NCBI GenBank assembly: GCA_011799875.1
Contig: CM022297.1
Coordinates: 75,334,488 to 75,398,487, forward strand
Length of the DNA stretch: 64,000 nt
DNA from: Thinopyrum elongatum
Taxonomy: Eukaryota; Streptophyta; Magnoliopsida; Poales; Poaceae
Reading direction: 5' to 3'
In this document: positions 1 to 11,673 of the stretch, piece by piece
Layout of the letters: each line of letters opens with the position of its first letter
Numbering within the stretch: the first letter of the stretch is position 1
Notes under the pieces: generated by a model
The model's input: the letters and a program-made list of their open reading frames with translations, nothing else
Databases searched by the model: none
What the model was told of the DNA's origin: nothing
Made by a program: the position numbers and the translations under genes

Positions 1-1343
1 GTACTATATAGTTAGTACAAGATCATCAAATATTCAGGATATGTTTATAATTTTGTGAAACTGAAATGTGCAACATGTTCAGAGGAGAGGAGACAAAGGC
101 TTGCTGATAACAACTTGAGTTGGCCGAGTCTCGCCGAGTTGAGCGTGGAGTAGAAGGTGTCGAGTGAACCAAGAAGTACCGTGATGTCAGTATGGCGGCT
201 GAGGCGGCCTCGAGTCAGTGTCATTCACTGTAATGAACGCCCGGGCGGCCGTGTAGCCGTCTCAGATGGAGTCCAGCGGAAGGACCAAGAGGAGGTACGA
301 TAAGATTGAGCTTTCCAGAATTTTGGAGAGGCGGCACTCGTCGCACTGCAAAACTTTTATTTGTATATGTTGCGTGCTACTACCTCCTAATCAATATGTC
401 ATTGAAATGAAGTAGATGCAGCTCTTCATAGATATTGTCACATGTTCTGGTTTGCAGGTTAAATATTTGATGTCCTCGGTTTGGTAATGAGAGCAATGCA
501 ATATTCTGAAGGGTCACACATGTAAGGAAAACTGACACGTGTCTATCTCTCAAGCTGGAAACTGCAATTTGTGTTCTGAGCTACGAGCTCCAAATAAATT
601 AGTTTTCTCTGTCCTTCAAATTGTCATCTTATTTCAGGATTGGCATCACTAATAATGCGGAGGGGGTTTTCCGTTCAATAAAATATTAAATTCCAAATTT
701 GTTACCAGTTTCTATAAGTATTGTACTGTTTTGTTAGATTGTTGTTTGTCATTTATATTAATTGCCATTCTTACCCACTTCCTCTGATAGTAGCTCTTTG
801 TGTGAATCGGTTAGTTCATCACCAGTCAGGTTTTTTAAAATTTCAGGTAAGAAAATTGATATGCAATGTACAATCAGTTGATGAATTAATAATTTGGTGT
901 AGCATGGAGATCGATCTCATTGGTACATATATTCTTCAGTTGGAATAAGGCAATCTGTGTGTTGTCTAAAATCTCACACTTGAGTTTTGAGCACTGTTCT
1001 CACTTTCTTTACTTGATAAAAAAATCATTCTTCAACTTTGTTCTCTCATGATCACATCCCAAGTTGTATGGATATATTTAATAATACATTGCCCCAAAAG
1101 GTAATTGGTTTTGACGTTCATTTCAGAAGTTCACTCTTTCACCTCATTTTCTTCAAAGGTTGAATTTTCCATGTATGAAATATATATATATATAAGATAA
1201 ATAATATGCATTGTGATCGTTCTTAATTTGAATATGCGTTTGCGGCCATATACCCTTGCAAGTAAGTGATGTGGACCTATGTGCAAGGAGGATCGGGGCA
1301 TACGATTTTTTCTCCCGTTGCAACGCACGGGCATGTTTCCTAG
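1..1343 (+). mobile_element. Helitron 3' portion, terminus at 1343
   Basis: The 3' end has the Helitron layout: a GC-rich hairpin with CCCGT/ACGGG arms (1314-1331), eight more bases, then CTAG (1340-1343) followed by T, as expected for insertion between A and T. The hairpin core resembles a very common grass Helitron terminus. I did not find a 5' TC end, so it probably lies before the window. The rest of 1-1313 is AT-rich and mostly non-coding apart from a possible captured exon near 83-153. No Rep/helicase coding is visible, so a non-autonomous copy is likely. The terminus is well supported; how far the element extends left is inferred. Confidence 0.55.
83..153 (+). pseudogene. possible captured terminal exon, unidentified
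   Basis: After a potential acceptor (TTCAG at 78-82) an open frame reads RRQRLADNNLSWPSL and ends at a TAG at 151-153. It is followed by GC-rich and then AT-rich sequence that could be a 3' UTR. Helitrons often capture gene pieces, which would explain it. I do not recognise the protein, and a frame this short can occur by chance. Confidence 0.2.
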
Positions 1344-2009
1344 TCCAAAATAAAGGGCCGTCAATGGTCATGACCATGTAGGAGAAAAGGAGTCAGACTC
1401 ATCTCACGTACGAGTACGAGTTGTTCTAAAAAAACGTACGTGTAAAAAAAAAAACGTACGTGTACGAGTCAGCAAAGGAGTCCAAGATTTATCAATTCCA
1501 ACACGAACAACCAACCTTAGTTTTCTTTTTCTAATCAGTTATTCCTCTATCCGGCTAGACCAAAGTTATGCATATCAGTTGGATCTTTCCTTTTTTTTTC
1601 TAACGTATGTACGCACATATACATTATTATTATTTACTTCAAAATAGCTATTTTTGATGTGTGACCAATGGAGGGGGAGAACCAACACAAGCAAGCATAT
1701 TATTTTATTATTAAAAAAAAATCAATTTTTTCAAATCAAAATGAGCACATTAAGAAGGAGTAAGAAAAGAAATACAAACTTTCATAATAATTTTCGTCCA
1801 CATAGACGAAAATATACACTCTGTAGATTATAAAAATCAACAGCTGAGATTTTAAAATTACCGATCCAAAACATATGCCGGCTACGTAGGTAAGTAAGGA
1901 CGGACATCACAGTAGAGTCCATCTATGTTTAGGAGCACGAACATTCTCTAGCCTAGAGTACATGTACATCTAAGTTCGAATCTGACTCAAGGTTAGAGCT
2001 ATCAAAAAA
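1344..2009. other. AT-rich spacer, no gene seen
   Basis: No coding frame. It contains short self-complementary ACGTACGT stretches around 1408-1465 and A/T runs. It lies between the Helitron terminus and the truncated LINE. Confidence 0.6.
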
Positions 2010-4649
2010 GTTGCCTGGCTTCCCCTTCCTTAAGTTGCAAGATCCTAGAGCTTGCCATCGACAGAGGAAGAACCTGATCCTATCCATTACCTCGGACGGA
2101 CATGTGCACACAGGCCAGGAGAACATTGCGCAAGAGGTGGATGCATACTACGGAAAACTCTTGGGGTCAGCCGCGGAGAGGAGCTGCACTTTAAATCTGG
2201 AGGTGCTAGGGCTGCCGCGGAGAGACCTGGCACATTTGGACGCGCCGTTCTCTGCTCAGGAGGTCGAGAAGGTGATTAAAGCAATGCCTTTGGACAAGAC
2301 ACCAGGGCCGGATGGGTTCACAGAACGCTTTTACGCAACATGTTGGACAATTATCAGGGACGATTTCATGAGAGCACTTGAAGAATTCCATTGTGGAGAC
2401 ATGAGGGGGATGCAGGCAATCAATAAAGCCATGGTATCTCTCTTGCCGAAGAAGGTGGGAGCGGTGGACATCAAAGACTTCAGGCCAGTCAGTCTAAAGT
2501 CTAAACCATGGAGTGGTCAATTTTTTTGACAAGATACTGGCCACCCGCCTCGCAGTCAACCTGCCGCTCCTTGTGGGCAATCATCAAAGTGCGTTTGTGC
2601 GGGGAAGATCCTTACATGACAACTTCATGTTAGTACAAGGGACGTCACGCAGATTGCACGCTCTGAAGGACCCCACGATCCTCGTCAAGCTAGACATATC
2701 TAAAGCTTTCGACTTCGTTCAGTGGCCGTTCTTCCTAGAAGTGCTGACGCAGATGGGTTTCGGTGCAAGGTGGATATCCTGGATCTGTGGTTTACTCGCG
2801 ACTGCATCCACCAGAATCTCGGTGAATGGAATCCCTGGGGAAACAATCTTTAATTGCCAAGGTTTAAGACAAGGAAGCCCCCTTTCACCCATGCTGTTCA
2901 TACTTTGCATGGAGCCACTTCAGAGATTGTTTGAGCACGCGACGGCGGTGGATTTGCTGACCCCCCTGGCGAGGACTGGATTGAAACATCGGATCTCCAT
3001 GTATGCTGATGACGTGATGATCTTCTTGAAGCCAAAGGAAAGAGACATCTTGACTGGCTCGTCAATCTTAGATCTGTTTGGACATGCCTCAGGTCTCAAG
3101 GTAAACAGGCAGAAAAGCTCTGCCCTGCCAATCAGATGCACTCCAGAGGACATGCAACTGCTGTCTGGAATGCTGGGGTGCATGACTGCCACCTTCCCAT
3201 GCCGATACCTTGGACTACCACTTTCTATTCGGAAGCAAAGTGCAGCGCAGTTTCAGGACCTGGTGGAGCAACTTGCAACGCGCCTGCCGTTTTGGAAGGC
3301 AGCATCCCTACCCAAGAGCAGTAGAATGATCCTAGTACAATCGGTCTTCTCCGCTATTCCGGTACACTCCATGCTTGCCATGGGACTGCCAACAAAAACG
3401 CTCAAGGCAATGGTGAAAATATGCAGAGGCTTCCTATGGTGTGGAAAAGAAGACGCTGGAGGTGGAAAATGTGCGGTCGCATGGGAGACGTTGTGCCGGC
3501 CAAGATGGGTAGGTGGTCTAGGGGTGACAAATCTTAAGTGGATGAATGTGGCACTTCAAGCGAAGTGGTTATGGCTTCAGAGGGCGGACACATCTAGACC
3601 ATGGGCGGAGTTCAAGTTCAGCATACCGGAAGAGGCAAGAGCCCTATTTCAAGCAGCGGCAAGAATGTCTCTCGGTGACGGCTGGACGACATTATTCTGG
3701 GAGGACAGATGGTGCAATGGCTATCGCCTATAGGAGCTGGCTCCGGAGATATATGCAAAGGTACCAAGGAAGGTGAAGAGCTCCAGAACAGTTGCGGGCG
3801 TAATATTACACGCAACATGGGCCCGCGATGTTGGGCCGGGCATGAACGAGGGCGAGTTAGTCCAATTCCTTCAACTATGGACACAGGTGGAAAGAACAAA
3901 CTTGGATGCACAACGGCCGGACCAACTAACATGGTCGTGGGAGAAGGATGGCCAGTTCTCGGTCAGATCGGCCTACGCGGCTAGGTTCGCTACCCAACAG
4001 GTTTCACCCACGGTGAACTTCACATGGTCATCAAATGCCCCCTTGCGCTGCCGTTTCTTTGCATGGCTAGCACTTAAGGATAGAGTGTGGACATCAGACA
4101 GGCTGGCACGGCGAGGTCTCCCACATCAAGACACTTGCCCCTTCTGCGACCAAGAGGACGAAACTATTAACCACCTCCTGACCAAATGTGTATTTGCGAG
4201 AGAAGTGTGGACCAAGGTAGGCCTAATTGTGGGCATGATCGGCCTAGCACCATCGGAGGGAGATGAGCTACTGACATGGTGCACACGGGCAACACATCTT
4301 GGAAGATATGCCAAGACAACGCGCGCTATCCAGGTACTGGTCATGTGGGAGCTATGGAAGCATCGGAACTCAATTGTGTTTGAAGGAAAGAGTCCGGACG
4401 TGCGACATGTGCTACGGCGGATAGCATCTGAAGACGCGGTCTGGAAGCAGACATGCATCCTACACGCCTATCTTCAGATTTCTTCTGTAGGAGTAGATGG
4501 ATGGGCCGAGGGTGAGTAGTCCACCTAGGAGAACTTGCGGAGGAACCGTTGATGTAAACGCCGTGTAAATAATTGTGGATGGGGCTCTTCCCCCCTTTCC
4601 TTCTATTAATATATGATACGCACACTCGTGCGTATTCAAGAAAAAAAAA
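2010..4649 (+). mobile_element. LINE (L1-like) retrotransposon, 5'-truncated
   Basis: A non-LTR element with reverse transcriptase, a C-terminal zinc-binding domain, a short 3' UTR ending with the plant LINE signature around GATACGCACACTCGTGCGTA, and a terminal A run (4641-4649). The endonuclease and ORF1 regions are missing, so the 5' end was lost at about 2010, as is usual for target-primed insertion. A degenerate flanking repeat (GTTGCCTGG before, GTCGCCTCG after) may be an eroded TSD, but it is weak. The coding part is listed separately. Confidence 0.85.
2011..4519 (+). pseudogene. LINE reverse transcriptase, frameshifted with one nonsense codon
   Basis: Reverse transcriptase of a plant L1-type element. 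It would copy element RNA at the nicked chromosomal target. The first piece (2011-2529, 172 codons) has the DKTPGPDGF motif near residues 95-103 and DFRPVSL near its end. A one-base shift between about 2489 and 2515 moves the frame to 2513-3733. That piece carries QGLRQGSPLSP and the catalytic YADDV box (3002-3016), then palm and thumb sequence. An in-frame TAG (3731-3733) interrupts it. The same frame resumes and reads into a zf-RVT domain ending at 4519, with paired cysteines around CPFC and the LKDRVWTSDRLARRGL signature. The endonuclease domain is absent. With a 5' truncation, a frameshift and a stop, this copy cannot make active enzyme. Family assignment is secure; the subfamily is not known. 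Confidence 0.9.
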
Positions 4650-6814
4650 GTCGCCTCGACACACACAAGCTTCTTTTAGAACATCTTTTGGAAGTACATT
4701 TTTTAGAACATGGCACCCACCAGCTAATAAGAAAGATGTGATAGACTAGACTATTACTAATAAAGAGACTGTCTGATTTTATTTTTCTTATGCGAATATG
4801 AGAAACTGTCTAATTATTACGGAGGATACCAATAGCATTGTACACGCACAAATCTCCTAAATGTGATCGACTCAAAAACACAGCATGTGCATGTATTTCT
4901 ATATGCGGCAACATGATTCTAATTAAATATTCTCACTAAAAATCCTAATTTACGACTCATAAACAGAAAGAGAAGTCAGGTGTTCGGAGGCGTCTTTCAC
5001 AAATTAAATATGCGGTCAGGTGCATCTGGAGTTGCATATATAAGTGTATTTACTGACTTAAAAAAGAAAGTGTACATACTGTAGAAATAAAGATGTATGC
5101 TAGATCAATCTATTGGCTAATAGCCGCTCAAGATAGCTGCCAGAGCTAAGCAAACTTTGAAAATAAATAAATAAAGCACTAAGCAAACTTCATTTGTGCA
5201 TGCTATGCCCGTCACACCATGTAGCCTTTGAGGCGATAGCTTTATAAAACAAAACTGTCATATTATAAGTTTGAATGTTTTTTTTGCAGGGATAAGTATG
5301 TATGCCATGTTTACAACCATTATGATTTACTTCCTTCGATATAGATTAATTACTAAAAACTGATGTGTAATATTTTGGATTTGGAAATGGTTACTCTCTC
5401 CATATGAAAAAAATGAGTTTTAGATATGCCTCCTGATTTTTTTTAGAACTTTGACTATGGATATCATTTTAATCAGAAAACTCATAGAACATAGATGGCA
5501 AACTATATGTGCTATTCACAAAATCCGTCGGAGCAATTACGCCCGTGATCTATCTTATCATGGAAGCATGAATAGCTTTTTGCTGGAGTCAATAAATATA
5601 GATCATATACAACACCTTGAATTTATTGTCTTTTTGGAAAAATAAATATTGTGCGCTATTTTTTTTTGGTCAACCACTAATCGTCTAATCTACCTCCAAG
5701 TGCGAAGTTCCAAAAATACAAAAATGTGCCACGCTTGAAGAAAACCGCCATGGAATAATCTGACCAGGTCATCAATTAGCTTCTGCAGTGCAAGAATTAC
5801 CTCGCAAAAAATAACTCTTGGATTACATCTATTTTCTCACCTAGATTAATTAGTACTAGCTTTTTCCAGCTATGATTATTCATGATTTTTGTACTATGTC
5901 CCCATCTGGCGATTCAAATGGAATGCGATGACATGGGCACTAAAATGGTGAAAAATTAAAGGTTGAGGCAAGGACGATACTGAGCTAGATTGTCATATTT
6001 CCCAAACCCTGAAGATGGTTATGTGCTTGATTTATTAATGGGCACTCACTTTGTGTGTTAAGGAAAAAACAATTCAAAATCTTTTGGACCAAACTTTATC
6101 ACTGATAAGTATATAATTTCTGTATATGACCAAAGGAAGTAGGCGAAACTACACGGACATGATCAGAAGGAACAATCTGCAATGAGAGTGGCTTAGAGAA
6201 TGTTTAGCAAAATGGTAGCAACAAATCATATCAAATATGCAGTAAGATGCTTTAGTTTAAGCAAATATACATCGTTGCAACTTGCAAAACGACACAAACA
6301 CGGTAAAAAGAACAACTAATATCGTTGTGGGTGAAAGATAATATTTTGGTAATTTGAGATCGTATTATTGAAAATGCACTATGATATATCGACCGTCCAA
6401 CAACTTAGGAGTTTGGACGGACAGCATTAGTGAGAAAACACCATCATAATACCACAAACTGGAAGGCATATAGACAAAGATACCACCAGATTCAGACTCG
6501 AGATATTTACTTATTGATGGATCATAAGATTATGTTGGGAAGATTACACCAATCGACGGGGAGTGAAACAGAGAAAGCTAGGAAACCATTACTACTTAAT
6601 GACCATGGTTTTACACAACCAGTCATGGACCATGATGTATAGGTTGCTTGCTGTTGGTAAATAATAACATGTCAGCACACTTAAATATTTCCACACAATT
6701 GCATTCAGATTAAGAAAAGATGTATTTATTATCTATATTTTAAATAATACTTGGTCGTGTGACAACATATTTTTAGAAAATTATCAACACAAATATAACA
6801 TATTGTAAATCTAG
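4650..6814. other. non-coding spacer, probably partly Helitron interior
   Basis: AT-rich sequence without a convincing gene. A hairpin with CCGTCCAA and TTGGACGG arms lies at about 6393-6420. The stretch GACTAGACTATTACTAATAA near 4745 faintly resembles grass Helitron 5' ends but lacks the expected TC start. The left edge of the Helitron ending at 6843 is therefore unresolved. Confidence 0.4.
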
Positions 6815-6843
6815 CCGCGCAAATGCGCGGGTAACACCGCTAG
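6815..6843 (+). mobile_element. Helitron 3' terminus (second copy)
   Basis: A perfect CCGCGC/GCGCGG hairpin (6815-6830) is followed by nine bases and CTAG (6840-6843), then T. This matches the Helitron 3' rule of a hairpin a short distance before CTRR at an A/T insertion point. The hairpin differs from the one at 1314, so it is a different family. The 5' end was not located. Confidence 0.6.
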
Positions 6844-6879
6844 TTCAAAGTATTACAACTTAAAGAGCAGTGCTAAGAC

Positions 6880-7576
6880 CTGATAATGCCAATTTTCATC
6901 ATCTTCCTCTTTTGAAACCCGCAAACTGACATGATCATTTGGAACATTGGTTGAAGGACTAAGCATCCATGAATTTGGATGCATTTCTCCAACATTGATC
7001 AAAATAGCTGGTCGGTCAATCTTACAGTGCAAATCATGTCACGGTTGTCTTGCATTAGTCCTTTTGCGCCTGCTTGCACCAAGATAATACATGTGATAAA
7101 AGGAAGATTAAAATTTAATGAGATTAATTAATGTGATGCAACTGACACTTAGGGCATTCAGGCACGGTACCTGTCCTAGAAGCTTACTTCCTCGACTCCA
7201 ACTTGATAAGAATAGAGAAGTTACATAGAATAATTTGGTAAAACTGAACTCACCAAAAATGTTGGGTTATGCAAAGGACATCCACATCAGATGCAACCCT
7301 AAGGGAAGCAAGGTAGGGATCAACCAAAGGGCCAACCCTCTGAGCAGTACATCTTAGCAAATCTGCTGCAGACATAAACAGATGGTCAGAACAAAGCAAA
7401 ACCAAAAGAAGGTCACGGCAACAAAAACAAAACACCAACGAACCCAACACTCACGAGATGGCAAATCCAAAGGGCGCTTGCCACGCCGTATCTCCAGCCG
7501 CCACCGACGGGCGTCATCAGAGGCCTCCAAGGCTCCAACTGCCACCACTGATCATCATCAGTCGCATGAGGCATAG
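6880..7576 (-). pseudogene. degenerate multi-exon gene fragment, unidentified
   Basis: Three stretches on the minus strand look like exons. The first begins at an ATG at 7576 and reads PHATDDDQWWQLEPWRPLM up to a donor-like CTC/GTGAGT near 7457. The second runs from a CTGCAG acceptor near 7367 to a TTTTTG/GTGAG donor at 7254. It has an open frame DLLRCTAQRVGPLVDPYL in a phase that does not fit exon 1 cleanly. The third reads INVGEMHPNSWMLSPSTN and KEEDDENWHYQ, ending at a CAG/GT donor at 6880. A stop interrupts the upstream part of that exon. The incompatible phases and the stop suggest decay or capture. I do not recognise the protein. It lies directly beyond the Helitron end at 6843 and upstream of the Angela-like solo LTR. 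Confidence 0.35.
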
Positions 7577-7703
7577 CTCAAATGGGGAAGAACGAACGGA
7601 AGAGGGTAAGAAGCAATGAAAGGGCAAGCCTCCTTTTATAGCCAAAATGAAGCAAGGAGAACCGTAGGCGAACACGTCTTGCTCATTTGCTTGAAGGTAA
7701 TAT

Positions 7704-9452
7704 TGTTGGGAAACGTTGCATGGAAAACAAAAAAATTTCTACGCACACGCAAAGATCTATCCATGGAGATGCATAGCAACGAGGAGAAGAGTGTGTCTAC
7801 GTACCCTCGTAGACCGTAAGCGGAAGCGTTTGACAACGTGGTTGATGTAGTCGAACTTCTTCTAGCTCCGACCGATCAAGTACTGAACGTACGGCACCTC
7901 CGAGTTCTGCACACATTCAACTCGATGACGTCCCTCGTCCTTTTGATCCAGCAAGGTGTCGAGGAAGTAGATGAGTTCCGTCAGCACGACGGCGTGGTGA
8001 CGGTGATGGTGAAGTGATCTCCGCAGGGCTTCGCCTAAGCACTACGAAAATATGACCGAGGTATAAACGGTGGACGGGGGCGCCGCACACGGCTAAGACT
8101 ATGTTGTATCCTTGTGTGGCGCCCCCCCTCCCCCCCCCACATATATATAGGTGGGAGGGGAGGAGGCAGCCCCTAGGGCGCCCCAAGAGACCTGGCGGCA
8201 GCCCTAGGGCTGCTGCCTTGCCCTGCGCCCCCCCTTTCCTTATATATCGGAGGGGGAAGGAAAGGGGGAAGAGGTGGAAGGAAGGGGGAATCCTATTCCC
8301 TTTCTTTCCTTTCCTCCTTCCCCTTTCCTTCTCCATCTTGGCCGGCCCATATGGGGGGCGCACCAGCCCCTTGTGGCTGGTGTGTTTCCCCTCTTGGCCC
8401 ATAAGGCCCATATCTTTTGCCGGGGGTGTCCGGAACCCCTTCCGGTGACCCGATAAGTACCCGGTGTCCGAATACCATCGTCCTATATATCAATCTTTAC
8501 CTCTCGACCATTTCGAGACTCCTCGTCATGTCCGTGATCTCATCCGGGAGTCCGAACAATATTCGGTCACCAAATCACATAACTCATATAATACTATATC
8601 ATCAACGAACGTTAAGCGTGCGGACCCTACGGGTTCGAGAACTATGTAGACATGACCGAGACACCTCTCCGGTCAATAACCAATAGCGGAACCTGGATGC
8701 TCATATTGGCTCCTACATATTCTACGAAGATCTTTATCGGTCGAACCGTTATGACAACATACGTAATTCCCTTTGTCAATCGGTATGTTACTTGCCCGAG
8801 ATTCGATCGTCGGTATCTTCATACCTAGTTCAATCTCGTTACCAGCAAGTCTCTTTACTCGTTCCGTAATACATCACCTCATGACTAACTCCTTAGTCAT
8901 TTGCTTGCAAGCTTATGATGTGTATTACCAAGAGGGCCCAGAGATACCTTTCCGATACTCGGAGTGACAAATCCTAATCTCGATCTATGCCAACTCAACA
9001 AACACCTTCGGAGATACCTGTAGAGCATCTTTATAATCACCCAGTTACGTTGTGACGTTTGATAGCACACAAGGCATTCCTCCGGTATCCGGGAGTTGCA
9101 TAATCTCATAGTCGAAGGAATATGTATTTGACATGAAGAAAGCAATAGCAATAAAACTGAACGATCATTATGCTAAGCTAACGGATGGGTCTTGTCCATC
9201 ACATCATTCTCCTAATGATGTGATCCCGTTATCAAATGACAACTCATGTCCATGGTTAGGAAATCATAACCATCTTTGATCAACGAGCTAGTCAAGTAGA
9301 GGCTCACTAGGGACACGGTGTTTGTTTATGTATTCACACATGTATTTAGGTTTCCAATCAATACAATTCTAGCATGAATAATAAACCTTTATCATGAATA
9401 AGGAAATATAAAATAAGAACTTTATTATTGCCTCTAGGGCATATTTCCTTCA
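7704..9452 (-). mobile_element. solo LTR, Angela/BARE-1/WIS-like (Ty1/copia)
   Basis: The sequence starts TGTTGGGAAACGTTGCATGG and ends ATATTTCCTTCA. Read on the minus strand it begins with the Triticeae Angela/BARE-1 LTR signature GGAAATATGCCCTAGAGGC. The length of 1,749 bp matches that family's LTR. It is flanked by a perfect 5-bp target duplication AATAT (7699-7703 and 9453-9457). No internal domain is present, so it is a solo LTR left by recombination between two LTRs. Open frames within it, such as around 7917-8448, lie in the GC-rich LTR sequence and are not genes. Confidence 0.92.
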
Positions 9453-9492
9453 AATATATTTTAGGAGAACAAAGCAAAAATGAATTTGCTAA

Positions 9493-9720
9493 CATAATAT
9501 ATATTAGGAGGACAAATCGAGAACGAACTCACCTGTTTTGAAGATAATATATTTTAACTCACCTGTTCTAAAGATAATATATTTTAGAAGGGCAAATCAA
9601 AATTAGCATAATATATATTAGGAGGACAAATCGAAGACGAACTCACCTGTTTTAAAGATAATATATTTTAACTCACATGTGCTGAAGATAATATATTCTA
9701 GGAGGGAAATCAAGATGTTT
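9493..9720. repeat. two-copy 114-bp tandem repeat
   Basis: CATAATATATATTAGGAGGA at 9493 recurs at 9607. The following bases (CAAATCGA, GAACGAACTCACCTG, AGATAATATATTTTAACTCA) repeat in the same order, giving a period of 114. Each unit contains smaller AAGATAATATATT repeats. No coding potential. Confidence 0.85.
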
Positions 9721-9907
9721 TAATTTGCCAACCTGTTTTCTTTCGGAGGACACGCGCCGGAAAACTATGGGGCGTAAAAAGAAGTCCAAAAAAACTAGAA
9801 AAATCGGACCCTTCGGGGCTTAGAGTGTGGTTATTAGATTAGTTGAGATTGGAGAGATTTAGCGCCAATATCTGGAGAACCCGCCAAGATTAGTTGGGTT
9901 GTTTCCC

Positions 9908-9942
9908 GGGGGGGGGGGCTGGGGGGGGGGAGGGGGGGGGGG
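9908..9942 (+). repeat. poly-G tract
   Basis: Three runs of ten or more G separated only by CT and A. Strong G-quadruplex potential; it is also a site where assembly errors are common. Confidence 0.9.
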
Positions 9943-9958
9943 TACTAATGAGAGGAGA

Positions 9959-10165
9959 GTTCTTTTTTTTTCTTTTTGAACGCAAGGAGAGGAAGTTTGT
10001 TAGAGCTGTAAGTACATGCAAACCATATCACAACACTAATGACCGCTCATGTAGCGACGGGCACAACCGTGGTTGTTGAAGGTATTACGTACACTGGTTT
10101 CCACCACACGGGGATTCAACTCGGGTGTTCAGTGACCAACAGTTTTTCAGCACCATCGTTAATGT
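9959..10165 (-). other. possible tRNA-derived SINE relic
   Basis: On the minus strand a B-box-like GAGTTGAATCC lies near 10115-10125 and the copy would end in an A-rich tail (T run at about 9961-9978). A clean A box and a clear TSD were not found, so this is only suggestive. Confidence 0.2.
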
Positions 10166-10871
10166 CAGTATTTTTAGTAGTGTCTATTATCAATGAGCAT
10201 TAGATCAATGATGTATATGTTGTTATGAATTACCAAAACCATCCGAGGATTAGTTGCAATTTCACCTAGCCACCGCTTTCGCGAGAGGGGAAGGAAAAGA
10301 CACAACCTCATTAGTTCGTTGCCTCATATTTAGAATTGGTTGTTCCAGAATTCCTTCTTCACAACCATCAATCCCATCTAATCGCCTAGATATAAATTTT
10401 GAATTTTCTCCTTAAATTTCTACAATTGTCATATGTAGTTCTCGGTTCACATGTGCTGTTATATATTTAATACAATAAAATTTTAGAAGTTCTAAAAAAA
10501 TCAAAATACATGTGTGAACCCAGGGGATAAAAATTATTTATGCATATTCAATACGTGCATGATATTCTCATAAGAGCATTGCCTGCAATGTGTATTGAGT
10601 GTGGATGACTGACATGAAAAATGTGCTTATGCATAGGCAGAACTTGGCACATATTCATGTTAATCTAGAAAATGGAAAATTAGTTTCAACTGAATCAACA
10701 AATTATCATTCTATGCTAATACTTTAAGCCAGTCCACTATTTAAAAAAAAACTTTAAACCAGCCCATCGTGCAATTACTATAAGAATCCTTCGAGCAGAT
10801 TTAAAAAAAAAATACTTGCCTCAAATCTCGGTGGAAGGACGGGAGCCACTCACAAGTTCTAAGATAAAAAA
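10166..10871. other. non-coding spacer with a small hairpin
   Basis: AT-rich, no gene seen. GGTTCACATGTG (10444-10455) and CATGTGTGAACC (10509-10520) form inverted arms that could be a relic of a small foldback element. Confidence 0.45.
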
Positions 10872-11020
10872 TACTTCCTTCATTCACTATTATAAGATGT
10901 TCTCACTAAATCAAATATATGTAGACATATTTTAGTGTGTTTGTTCGCTCATTTTAGTCCGTATGAAGTTTATATTGAAATATCCAAAATATCTTATAGT
11001 AGTGAGGGGAGGGATTAGTA
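10872..11020. mobile_element. Stowaway-type MITE (mariner-derived)
   Basis: 149 bp bounded by TA dinucleotides, with imperfect inverted ends: TACTTCCTTCATTCACTATT on the left and TACTAATCCCTCCCCTCACT when the right end is read on the other strand. Both continue into ATAAGAT. The ends, size and AT-rich core fit Triticeae Stowaway elements. It needs a mariner transposase supplied elsewhere. Confidence 0.88.
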
Positions 11021-11398
11021 AGCAACGTGAAAAATTCACATGAGTACACAAATGTCTTATATTATTGCAAAAAATGATAAACTGAACTTGAGTTTTATAA
11101 CAAGTTATGGCTATATGACAAGCTCAAGCGACACATGTAATATACGTCCACCCTATTACGAGCATCGGACGTTGACTGCACAAAAATGTTCACTATTACA
11201 AGCTACAATGTTGTGTTACATATGGAATTCCTTGTCCATGGTCCATTCTCCATTGGCAGCTTCAGTTTGTAGCTGGCTAGTGGAGATGGTTGGATTTTTT
11301 TATTTTCTTTTTGAAAGAAGAAACATGAGTAAATTTTGCCATGCAACAACGTTTTGTTGATATAACATTTGGTTAACTTAACTATTACTAAACAGGCC
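11021..11398. other. spacer, no gene seen
   Basis: AT-rich sequence with a T-rich stretch near 11288-11312. No feature recognised. Confidence 0.5.
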
Positions 11399-11429
11399 TA
11401 AACAGAACATGCACCAACAGCTGCTGCAG

Positions 11430-11673
11430 CAGCAACATCTGCAAATATCATCGGTGGGCAACCATGATTGGTCCCTGCCCAGAGATGCGGTCGCCTGAGA
11501 TCATGAAGGAGATGGCTGATCCTAATCGTCTTGGTAAAGACATCTTCCTCACAATGCTGGCTGGGTCGGTCAGTCCATGCCGATACAAGATGCTCGAGGA
11601 CAAGGATCTCACCTGCCACAGATACCTGCTAGCAATCCCAACAAGATTCCATCACATAAATGAGAGCTCTTAA
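11430..11673 (+). pseudogene. possible cytochrome P450-like fragment
   Basis: A plus-strand frame reads KYHRWATMIGPCPEM, then EMADPNRLGKDIF, then EDKDLTCHRYLLAIPTRF. This is reminiscent of the N-terminal part of plant P450s, where a GP..EI motif precedes a stretch ending in W..HR....P.F. The match is by impression only. The expected substitutions, lack of flanking exons and short length suggest a relic. The minus strand also has an open frame here, so even the strand is uncertain. Confidence 0.2.

Noticed and set aside
2000..2016. TSD of the LINE (GTTGCCTGG / GTCGCCTCG)
   Set aside because: Two mismatches in nine bases with no exact core longer than four; could be chance.
4741..4770. Helitron 5' end at GACTAGACTATTACTAATAA
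   Set aside because: Resembles known heads but lacks the TC start directly after an A; kept only as a note in the spacer entry.
7917..8448. ORFs on both strands of 115-164 codons
   Set aside because: They lie within the GC-rich part of the Angela-like solo LTR and are open because of composition.
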